From Mesostigma viride (taxonomy: Eukaryota > Streptophyta > Mesostigmatophyceae > Mesostigmatales > Mesostigmataceae), in contig RPFO01000229.1 of NCBI GenBank assembly GCA_009746045.1, forward strand, positions 370,001 through 434,000: a DNA stretch of 64,000 nucleotides, written 5' to 3'. The notes beneath the pieces were generated by a model. The model was not told the origin of the DNA, did no database searches, and was given only the letters and a program-made list of their open reading frames with translations. Both the position numbers and the translations under genes were made by a program. Positions 9,213 through 17,723 of this stretch are shown one piece after another. Each line of letters opens with the position of its first letter. Positions within the stretch are counted from its first letter, which is position 1.

Positions 9213-12200
9213 ATGAAACACCTTATGACTTTCTGGCATGCTCTTACCCTCCACAGAATACGGCAATCCAGTGGCATTGATTACCGGAAGTACACTGCTA
9301 TTTCTCGGCAGTTCCCCTATCGTATCTCCTCACAGGCATGGCGGAAGCGTTGTCGCATCAACACGCGCCATAACCATCACTGCAAGGATGACCATACTCT
9401 ACGTCGCCTCCGGCGCTTACAGCGCACGCATTTGTCGCTTACCAACTCCACTCGCCCACACCCCGTAAGCACCCATCGCGTCATTTATGCCATTTACAAC
9501 CGCAGGTACCCTCAGCGTATCTACGTTGGCCAGACGCAACGGGATGCCTGGACGCGTTTTCAGGAACATGTCCGAGCGGCACGCCGCCTTCATATTGGCC
9601 GCCCTGCCGCCAACGACGACACCCCCCTACATGGCGCCATGGCCCAATACGGGTGGTGGGATTGGCGAGTCGTCCCCTTGGAACATGTCCCCGGCACCTT
9701 TACCGGCGCCGCTTTTCGCAAAGCCGCAGGGCATCGGGAAACGTTTTGGAAACGAATGTTACATGCATTTCTGCCCCACGGTTTTTGCATTGAAGGCAAG
9801 AGTTTCAAAGCTCGGTCTCGCCGCCGCCCGCCTCCCCTCCGTCCCCGCCCTCTTATGTTCATCCGTGCCTGGCGTCTGAAGCACAATCTCCACCCATATC
9901 GCCCCTATCCCCCCAGCGTCACCCCGGCCCCTCCACCTTCCACACATGTGTCCACCGATCCTTCCCTTTACTCCACCAGTCTCCGCTGCTTACGTCACAT
10001 GTCTCGGCTTATGCAACGCGGCAACTTTCATGCATCCTATCTCGAAGCCTGCAGCTTGAAGAAGCTTACCAGCTTACACATTGCCGTCGGGTCGTGCTCC
10101 CCAGCTGATCTGCAAGTCCCCCGCTCCCATGCCACTAGTCTGCGAGGCCTTCTCTCACGTATCATTCGGCACCGTGTCAATGGGAATGCAGATGCACTGC
10201 GTCCGCGCCGTTTGCTGATCTCACCTTTCATTCATGCTGCGATGGATGAGCTGTGTTTGCCACACATTCTGCATTTGCCGCAAGTGCAGGCTGCGATGCC
10301 GCTCGTGGTGCGCAACACTTTCGGCACTCCCATTGCTGCCTGGCATTACTCTCCCACCTTGGGACAAATGGTTTTCAGCAACGGGAAGGTCAGCCGCGAT
10401 ACAACGCCCACCGAGCTGGCCACCATCTTGGCAGGGCCCTGCCCCTGCCAACAACAACGGTATTTCAAGTACCTTGATCCCACCTCACAGCACGTCATGA
10501 CCGCTGACCTCAGCATCCTGCCGAGCCACACGCTTGTAGACCTTTTTGCCAAAGGCACCAAGTTTCGGCCGTGGGTCCAGCGCACGTGTGCCAAAGAGGT
10601 GAATGCACTGCTCTCCACATCACTGCGCAAATTTTGCAATGCCATGAGCACGGACCTACAGCTTGCTCCCCTTGCCATGGAACCGTGGTTTCGCGCCGTC
10701 ATTCACGAATGCAATGCACGTCTCACCAGGCTTGATTACCGTCTCCAGCAGGTCCACCGCACCACCTGGCTCAACACCACAGATAAAGCACTTCTTGACC
10801 ACTTCAAGCAGGACTTTATCATCACGTGTGTTGACAAGAGTGCCAACAACTTTGCTTTCATATGCAAGAAGCACTACCTTGCTACTTTGCAACACGAGTT
10901 GGCGTCCAGCCCTACCTATGTTCAGCGTGCACAGTCCACCGCCAGTATCACCGCTGCTCATCGGGCTTTTCTGCACAGCCAAAACATTTTTGCTCGGGCA
11001 TTCCTTAAGCGGCAGCGACGCGCCACCACCACTACGTTCCCATATCTGTATCTCACTCTTAAGCTGCACAAAACTCCTGTTGCTTTGCGCACCATTGCTG
11101 CGTCGCATTCAGCCCCACTGATGCCTCTCTCGAAACTCATCTGCCATGCTTTGAATGCTCTTCTCCCCGAAGCCAATGCATTATGGGTGGAGGTGCTGTC
11201 GAATGCCGGGTATGAATGCGCTGGTAGTTGGATCGTCATAGACTCAGCCCAAGTACGCCTACGCCTTGCCGCCCTTAGCCGTTCTAAGACAGCAGCAGAG
11301 AAACGTATACCTATGCCCATAGCCACCTATGATTTCACCACTCTATATACCACACTAGATTTGCACGATTTGAAAGCTCGTTTAGATAGCCTCCTTACTC
11401 GTCTGTATGCACGTAGGCCTCACGGGCGCAACCACCTGCACGTGCGTGTTTCTCAGACCAAGCCCACGGCAACGTGGCTCTCAGGGATCGCGGCAGGTGC
11501 TATCGTGCGGGATGGTTATAATTATATTATCACGAAGGCTGACCTTGTCCATTGGATCTCTTATCTTGTTGATAACACCTTCATCTGTTTTGCGGGCAAT
11601 GTATACCAACAAGCTATCGGCATCCCTATGGGCACTAACTGTGCCGGGCTCCTTGCAAACCTCTATCTATACACTTATGAGCTTGCATTCATGGAGAATC
11701 TCATTGCCTCAAACGATGATGTTCTCATCAGGCGTTTTATCCATACATGTCGATACATTGATGATGTCATCGCTTTCGACAACCCTGATTTCGCAACCCA
11801 TTTGTATATCACCGCTGGTCTGCCTGGCATCTACCCGCAAGCGTCCCTCACATTAAAGCTCACGTCGGAGGATACTCATTGCAATTACCTCGATCTTAAC
11901 ATTACCCATAACAAGAAGGGCTGGCGTACGGCTATCTATGATAAGCGCAAGGATCCTAAATACCAGCAAATTCCTTTTATTCGTTACCCCGATATTCACA
12001 GTCTCCTTTCCCACACAGCAAAATATGGTGTTGTTCTTTCTCAGTTACATCGTTTTTCCCGTCTTTGTTCTTATCGTGTTGATTTCATCACGACTCTTGT
12101 TGAACTCTTGCAGCGTTTATTGGTCAAAGACTATGACCGAGCCATTATGCTCCGTCAAGTCCGATGTTTTTTGCAACGTCACCCACATCTGTTCGGTGCT

Positions 12201-12269
12201 GCCCCTTGGCACAAGCTCTACAAACAGGTCGTGGACCGGCTGGATCGCATAGTATCTCCGCACATCTGA
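9213..12269 (+). CDS. Penelope-like element protein, N-terminal GIY-YIG plus reverse transcriptase
   Basis: Intact 1018-residue ORF from an ATG. Residues about 90-190 form a GIY-YIG nuclease: AIY (93-95) and YVG (104-106), then an Arg-rich helix and GHRETFWK with the likely catalytic Glu near 176. A Cys/His cluster (RINTRHNHHCKDDH) precedes it. The reverse transcriptase occupies about 540-960: YLTLKLHKTP near 613, YDFTTLYTT near 706, GIPMGTNCAG near 803, and YIDD at 848-851. Most Penelope-like elements carry the nuclease at the C-terminus. The N-terminal position here is that of the Chlamys/Naiad branch, so I assign Chlamys-like. It should be able to nick target DNA and prime reverse transcription there. 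With no frame break it may be active or recently active. Confidence 0.92.
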   Translation: MKHLMTFWHALTLHRIRQSSGIDYRKYTAISRQFPYRISSQAWRKRCRINTRHNHHCKDDHTLRRLRRLQRTHLSLTNSTRPHPVSTHRVIYAIYNRRYPQRIYVGQTQRDAWTRFQEHVRAARRLHIGRPAANDDTPLHGAMAQYGWWDWRVVPLEHVPGTFTGAAFRKAAGHRETFWKRMLHAFLPHGFCIEGKSFKARSRRRPPPLRPRPLMFIRAWRLKHNLHPYRPYPPSVTPAPPPSTHVSTDPSLYSTSLRCLRHMSRLMQRGNFHASYLEACSLKKLTSLHIAVGSCSPADLQVPRSHATSLRGLLSRIIRHRVNGNADALRPRRLLISPFIHAAMDELCLPHILHLPQVQAAMPLVVRNTFGTPIAAWHYSPTLGQMVFSNGKVSRDTTPTELATILAGPCPCQQQRYFKYLDPTSQHVMTADLSILPSHTLVDLFAKGTKFRPWVQRTCAKEVNALLSTSLRKFCNAMSTDLQLAPLAMEPWFRAVIHECNARLTRLDYRLQQVHRTTWLNTTDKALLDHFKQDFIITCVDKSANNFAFICKKHYLATLQHELASSPTYVQRAQSTASITAAHRAFLHSQNIFARAFLKRQRRATTTTFPYLYLTLKLHKTPVALRTIAASHSAPLMPLSKLICHALNALLPEANALWVEVLSNAGYECAGSWIVIDSAQVRLRLAALSRSKTAAEKRIPMPIATYDFTTLYTTLDLHDLKARLDSLLTRLYARRPHGRNHLHVRVSQTKPTATWLSGIAAGAIVRDGYNYIITKADLVHWISYLVDNTFICFAGNVYQQAIGIPMGTNCAGLLANLYLYTYELAFMENLIASNDDVLIRRFIHTCRYIDDVIAFDNPDFATHLYITAGLPGIYPQASLTLKLTSEDTHCNYLDLNITHNKKGWRTAIYDKRKDPKYQQIPFIRYPDIHSLLSHTAKYGVVLSQLHRFSRLCSYRVDFITTLVELLQRLLVKDYDRAIMLRQVRCFLQRHPHLFGAAPWHKLYKQVVDRLDRIVSPHI

Positions 12270-12825
12270 ACCCTGTGATGCCAGATCTCCTTTGCGGCCG
12301 TTCCGAGCTTGGCACTGGATTCGTTGTCCACATCGTCGCGTCGCTGCCGCAACACGATGTTTTCTGGCATCCGCGGGCTTTTGGTTCCCGCCGCACATTT
12401 GAAAGTGCTGTCCTCCGGCTTTTTGCCTTTGCACCGTGTGCAGTTCTTGGACGTTTGGAATCATGGCATGGCTAACGTGATGACTGACTAGCTAGACCTT
12501 TTCAGTGGTTTTCCATTTGCGGGTATTTCCTCGTAAATGGTGGGAGAGCGATCGCAGCAATGGTGCTCACCACTAGACACTCCCGGCCAGTTAGGCTAGA
12601 AACACACGCCCTGATCAAGCATGCTGTTTCCGGCCCCACCGTCTAGGTCATCTAGTCGCTCCACACGTAAGCCAGCCATAATTTCAATGCACAAGGATAC
12701 ACATTTCCATCACCATTCATCTTCATCATCCTGAACGACTCGAAAACGCGGAAAAGATAACGGCAGGCTCGAGCTACCATGGTCCGGATTCTCCCGATTT
12801 CTGGCCTGCGCTGGTTGTCTCTTTG
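12270..12825 (+). mobile_element. 3' UTR and terminus of the Penelope-like element
   Basis: It corresponds to the fragment at 1440-1897 plus 3945-4076. The last ~50 bases (CTACCATGGTCCGGATTCTC to the end near 12825) recur at three sites (4022, 12775, 34734), each ending in a CTTG motif, which defines the 3' terminus. In the 1150-4076 copy a 4-bp insertion opens the stop region so that the frame runs on for about 85 codons; here the stop is intact. Confidence 0.75.
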
Positions 12826-13040
12826 ACATTCCTAAGCTTGCCCCCTGCAAATGGGGCAGAACCACGAAAAACAAATGCTAGATGCTTGAAGAAAACAACC
12901 ACCAACTCTTTAACCATTATGAGCAGGTATGACCGCTTGCGGGAATCACTCATAGCCAACACCATGTCATGACGCTTATGGATAAAAGGTGCATCCTTCA
13001 TAGCCATAACGACCTGATCCCTGTCATCTAGGAAGTACAA
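12826..13040 (-). pseudogene. Minus-strand exon fragment of element A, cut by the Penelope insertion
   Basis: Open minus-strand reading LDDRDQVVMAMKDAPFIH ... RKRSYLLIMVKELVVVFF ... GGKLRNV, preceded by a plausible acceptor (GTACTTCCTAG) and, further up near 13105, a possible donor (AAG|GTGAGA). It stops making sense exactly where the Penelope 3' terminus begins. No family recognised. By position it could be a piece of element A's transposase or cargo. Confidence 0.35.
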
Positions 13041-13340
13041 GCCATGTTTAATTAATGGAGGCTAAACAGGTGGGGATGTGATAAGTAACTCACATATTCT
13101 CACCTTCCATACAAGAACCTTGTTTTCCAGCAGGCTGAAGAGCCATGACAGGCGTTTATGAGCTCGCCAGCTCCTTGCAACGGTGATGCCGCTCCCAGGC
13201 AGCTAGGGTCCTTGACTACGCAATATAGAATGTCTACCGTGTGAAAACCTCCATACAGGAAGCGTAGCAAAGCCAGATAACTGCCCGATCAATTCTGGGT
13301 AGCTTTAGGAAGTATGGCATACGCAGCGTAAGGAAAACCA

Positions 13341-13830
13341 TTGAAAGCTGCGGAAAATCTGATAGCACAACTGCAACAAGTGGAGAACAAAATAGCAAGA
13401 AGAACCCAGAAACAGCGCCAAAAGTTTCATGCCAGGTTCACTAAGAGCGCAAAAAGACTGGGCGGTGACATGCGGCAAATCAACGTACCACGGCCGGCAT
13501 TATTTCCTACCCAGGCGCGCAAGAAAAGCCAGCCAGCCATGGATGGATTAACCGCGGATCGCGCAGGCCTGAACGAAATCATTTTAGAAATGACAGGAAA
13601 TGGCCGCAGATCGAAGACGCTTAGGTTATTTTCATGGTGTCCGTTACTAAACGGCTCTTACTGCATCAATACAACCCACGAATATCGAGTTCTACCGTCG
13701 CAGGCACGCATGCTAGATTATTCATCGCGGCCAAATTGTTGGATGAGACCCCCGTGCAAATCTGTACCAACAAAGGCAGCGAATTTGCAATTAGTGCAGA
13801 TCTGGCTATGAAACATCATAATAGAACATC
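13341..13830 (+). other. Possible coding remnant, function unknown
   Basis: Two overlapping open stretches look coding-like: AENLIAQLQQVENKIARRTQ (basic, possibly helical) to about 13630, then in another frame HARLFIAAKLLDETPVQICT to about 13830. They would join by a frameshift or small intron near 13630. No motif recognised. It lies inside element A near its right end. Confidence 0.3.
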
Positions 13831-14014
13831 ACTTTTAACCATCGGCTTAATTTTTTGGCCTGTCGCCCGCCGGATTAGCCATATTTTAACGGAACACACG
13901 TCGCCATGGCCACCTCCGCACGGTGCGCGCACTGTGCACCACAATTTCACGGTCCGTCGGTACCGTCCCGACTTTTTTGGCGCCAAAAAAGTCCCGGGTG
14001 TCATGTCCCCTTAA

Positions 14015-15721
14015 CACGTCGTCTGTAGCCACACCTATTTTTAGGACTGAGTTCAACTCAGTCCTAAATTTAGGACTGAGATTTGGGGTTTCGTAGAAAA
14101 TTTGCCCGGATCGGAATGTTTGTCAAAAAAATTCCCTCAAAATTTATTCAAATACTACGTGAAAAGATCTTTCTTGGACATATTTTTGCGATTTTTTTGG
14201 ATTTGGTATGAGCGGCTAAATGTAGGTGGTAAGGGTACTTTTCCACGTGAAACGCGAGTTCCGGAAATGCACGACCTAGCCATGGCGGCTTGCGCCCATG
14301 CATGCAGCTTACGTTTTCCGACGATATAGCTGGCCAAACTCAGGAAATAGATTTTATATATCCTAGAGATGATACAAGTCAATTTTCAGCTCGCGGGAAT
14401 GCGATTTACTAGGTGTCGGCACCGTTCTTGCTGGAAAAAGCTGCGATCAGGCAGGCCGACGGAATTGATTACTACAACTGATTTCCGGCGAAATTCGAAG
14501 GATTTATAGGTATCTTTATACCTTTTATCATGCATTGTCATAGAATTGACTTAGTGGCAGTATAGATTTGATGATTTCGACCACTCTGTCACGTCATGGT
14601 GTGTGTGCCTCAAAGTGCCACTTTTGCGGGCACCGCCTGGGCCAAGGTAACGCCAGCCATGCAAGGTAAAGCCGGAATATCGTTGTCTCATCATTTCTTG
14701 ATGTTCTTACATGAGTTTAAGCTTGCGAGGTGTTGCCAGTTTCGAGTCTTGATGCTCTTTCTTGACCGTTGCCTGCCCCTCTCCAAAACCCCCTTTTTAG
14801 ATGATGTTGCCAGGCATTTGCCTTGCCCTGGTGTAGTTGTGCAGGTTTTTAGGCGCTGTATGGGTTTAAACACCTTCATAGATGTTAGTTGTTCTTTTGC
14901 TACGTTCATACTGCATAATTGTGTTGCCATGGGCCTCGTCAAGGGTGCTTTCAAGCTTATATGGGTGAGTGAAAGCTCTTGGTGGTAAACCACTGTCATC
15001 ATGTGCCAGCAAGTATGTTGGCCATGCCATGGCAAGGCAAAACAGTTTTATCCATGTCCATTCTTGTTAGAGACACTTGAAATATGCTCAACCTGCCCAA
15101 TACATTGGTGGTTAACACACACAAAAAAAACCTTTTGTGGGTAGGTATCCAAACCCATTCCCTACGTGCTTGCATAGGCTCTCACACATTATAAGATATA
15201 ATATAACTGCAATATGATGATGCAAGCATGTTGTCCTATTATGCTGGAAGGGAAATGAGTTGATTGGCATGGTTGGTGGCCACGGTGGTGTGTAGTACGA
15301 CCGCACTCCCATGCTAGCATTTTGTTACCAAGGCCCAGTCCTATTTATAGGACTGGCAGTGTTTTGCATGTTTCAGGCAGTGCCAGTGGCCGAATTGAGT
15401 CCAGTTTTTTGCAACAGTTCAAGAACTCTAATATCTACATGCCTATGATTTTTAATAGTGAATATGGATTTTATTGGATTTTACACACTCGTGCTTCCAC
15501 AGAAAATTCCAAAATCGCGAGTAAGGGTTGAGAGTCATGTATAATTTTACATGATTTGGTCAACATATGATTTTTTAAGCACATGCCCAAGCATTAGCAT
15601 GATATTGAGTGCTATGATGCATAGCAAACATATGGGGTACCCCCCTACCCTTACCGCCACATGATCTCAAAGATGGTATACTCAGTCCTATTTTTAGGAC
15701 TGAGTTTCTACAGGGGACGTG
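14015..15721. mobile_element. TTAA-flanked non-autonomous DNA transposon B
   Basis: The ends are TTAACACGTCGTCTGTAG (from 14011) and, inverted, TTAACACGTCCCCTGTAG (ending 15725), matching at 16 of 18 bases. Just inside both ends are palindromes of the motif TAGGACTGAGT (14040-14090 and 15678-15705), and a related one lies at 15328-15352. No transposase is seen. A 130-codon plus ORF at 14596-14988 has no recognisable motif. The left TTAA is shared with element A. Confidence 0.8.
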
Positions 15722-15725
15722 TTAA

Positions 15726-16270
15726 GTCTCTGGATATCAGGCTGGGAGCTTGATTGTACATAATCCTGAGCACACCTTGAGGGGTGAGACATGTCTCTGG
15801 TGTGGGAATGTCTGACATTGTCTCTGATGGAGAGATGTCTATCTGGGGTTTTCATCTCAGTCTGAGGTTTCCCCAGGTCTGTGGTTTGTGGGCGGGGTTC
15901 GATTCCCTGGTGCCGTCTTAAGGCGGAGTTTCACGGACTGGCTGACCCATCCACCATGCTGGTGAGGTGGCGACAGGTCCCCTGATTTTCCACGGTTGGA
16001 ACGAGTATGGGAGCTTGTGTTTTGCATGTGCTTCGCGTAGATGTTGTGTCTGGTTCGATAAGGGGCAGCAGACCGGCGCCGACTCCCGTCTGGGGGTCAG
16101 CAATGTTTTCTGATGAGCTGTTGTGGGTGATCTGTGGGGTTTCGCCTAAGGTCCTGAAGGTTGTACATACTTCTCAAGTTCTTAGCTGAACACCTATGGG
16201 CTGCCACAGTTGGCCAACCTCTTGTACATGGGTAACACAACGAGCCTCCCGTGAAGGGATAGGGACTCAT
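15726..16270 (+). repeat. Copia 3' UTR, plus-strand copy (inverted-repeat arm 1)
   Basis: 545 bp that are the reverse complement of 17157-17701. It ends with the purine-rich tract GAAGGGATAGGGACTCAT directly before the LTR. This is the continuation of the plus-strand Copia fragment ending at 7236. A GGGTTCGATTCCC motif near 15895 resembles a tRNA T-arm, but no tRNA folds around it. Confidence 0.9.
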
Positions 16271-17156
16271 TGTAATTTGTTTGTGCTCCTGAGCCAGTAT
16301 GGGTGCTATGTACATATAATAAGGAATCCAAGCTGACTGTCATGCCCAGCGGGTTGTGACTTGTAGTCGAGGGAGGATGTCCAGTACCCATTGTGTGTGT
16401 TTGTATGTAGACTTGTGTGACTGCTACAGCTCAAGAAAAGAAAGGATTGGAGTTAACGCCAAGCGCATTGGCGTGATCCTGATTCGGCATTTCTCTGCGA
16501 TTCCAGCGGCACCGGAACGAGTTCATTCCGACAAGTATCAAGAAAGTTATGGCGTTCCGACTTCCCGGTCGGAAGCGAGCGCGAGCCGGCTGTTCTTCTA
16601 AGTCGGACGTGAATATTTGCCGACGACATATGGGGTCGACAGTAATTCCTGGGCTGACAGGAATTAGGTGCTGAGCCTACGACGGTATTGGGTTAATACG
16701 TCGTACGCAGGAAATAGGAACCTTAACCTGTGGTCTGGTGGTACCGCAGGCCTAGTCCTGGACTTCTAGGTGCAGATGCAATAATCACTGTGGTGACTGT
16801 ACTCTGTGGTCACTGTGCCTGTATGGCAGACCTACTGTATAGGAACTGGGCGCTGTACAGGTAGTGAATACTGTACCGGGGGTGTTATTACTGAGCAGGC
16901 CTCCTAGGCTGCTCAGGACTAGCAAGCACAGTGCACAAGTATATAAACAATAGGCCAGTGCCAATTGGGCATCTCTTGCGAGCCCGCCTCACGTGTTGTG
17001 CCTTGACTTGGCAAACGCGTGTACAAGCCTCAAGTGTGTGAGCGCTGTAACATTATCCAATTTAACAAAGCTCCGTTTCCAACCATATTCACACATTGCT
17101 GCATTGCAACCATATCCTTCACATTGCGTTTGCTAGGAACGTTAACTCAAATTACA
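16271..17156 (-). repeat. Copia LTR, 886 bp, shared between two tail-to-tail elements
   Basis: Bounded by TGTAATTTG and CAAATTACA (TG...CA ends with 9-bp inverted termini). It matches 23585-24465 in the same orientation, so it is the 3' LTR of the minus-strand Copia. It is flanked on both sides by polypurine tracts (16252-16270 on the plus strand, 17157-17175 on the minus strand). The two flanks are inverted copies of one another, which hides any target-site duplication. Confidence 0.85.
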
Positions 17157-17701
17157 ATGAGTCCCTATCCCTTCACGGGAGGCTCGTTGTGTTACCCATG
17201 TACAAGAGGTTGGCCAACTGTGGCAGCCCATAGGTGTTCAGCTAAGAACTTGAGAAGTATGTACAACCTTCAGGACCTTAGGCGAAACCCCACAGATCAC
17301 CCACAACAGCTCATCAGAAAACATTGCTGACCCCCAGACGGGAGTCGGCGCCGGTCTGCTGCCCCTTATCGAACCAGACACAACATCTACGCGAAGCACA
17401 TGCAAAACACAAGCTCCCATACTCGTTCCAACCGTGGAAAATCAGGGGACCTGTCGCCACCTCACCAGCATGGTGGATGGGTCAGCCAGTCCGTGAAACT
17501 CCGCCTTAAGACGGCACCAGGGAATCGAACCCCGCCCACAAACCACAGATCTGGGGAAACCTCAGACTGAGATGAAAACCCCAGATAGACATCTCTCCAT
17601 CAGAGACAATGTCAGACATTCCCACACCAGAGACATGTCTCACCCCTCAAGGTGTGCTCAGGATTATGTACAATCAAGCTCCCAGCCTGATATCCAGAGA
17701 C
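17157..17701 (-). repeat. Copia 3' UTR, minus-strand copy (inverted-repeat arm 2)
   Basis: This follows the pol stop on the minus strand and retains the intact TTAA (17702-17705) that received elements A and B in the plus-strand copy. It ends in the polypurine tract next to the LTR. Confidence 0.9.
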
Positions 17702-17723
17702 TTAAGCACCCAGCTCTCAGCTT

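Larger units (their letters stand above)
7237..14010. mobile_element. TTAA-flanked DNA transposon A (piggyBac-like ends)
   Basis: The left end reads TTAAGGGGACATGACACCC from 7233. The right end, ending at 14014, is its exact 19-base reverse complement including TTAA. The site is the TTAA in the Copia 3' UTR that is intact in the other copy (17702-17705). TTAA target choice and terminal inverted repeats are typical of piggyBac-type elements. No transposase was recognised; minus-strand fragments near 12826-13040 may be remains of one. It hosts a Penelope-like element, and its flanks are AT-rich and non-coding. Confidence 0.8.

Noticed and set aside
9238-11856. Several 60-150 codon ORFs over the Penelope ORF
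   Set aside because: Alternative-frame shadows of one long intact reading frame.
12728-12760. CTGAACGACTCGAAAA as a hammerhead core
   Set aside because: The CUGANGA box has an extra base and no stem II fits; a covariance search would be needed before calling a ribozyme.
14596-14988. 130-codon ORF in element B
   Set aside because: No transposase motif; the composition looks like chance in a non-autonomous element.
15880-15920. GGGTTCGATTCCC, a perfect tRNA B-box
   Set aside because: No A-box or cloverleaf at the right distance; it lies in the Copia 3' UTR and recurs inverted at 17520.
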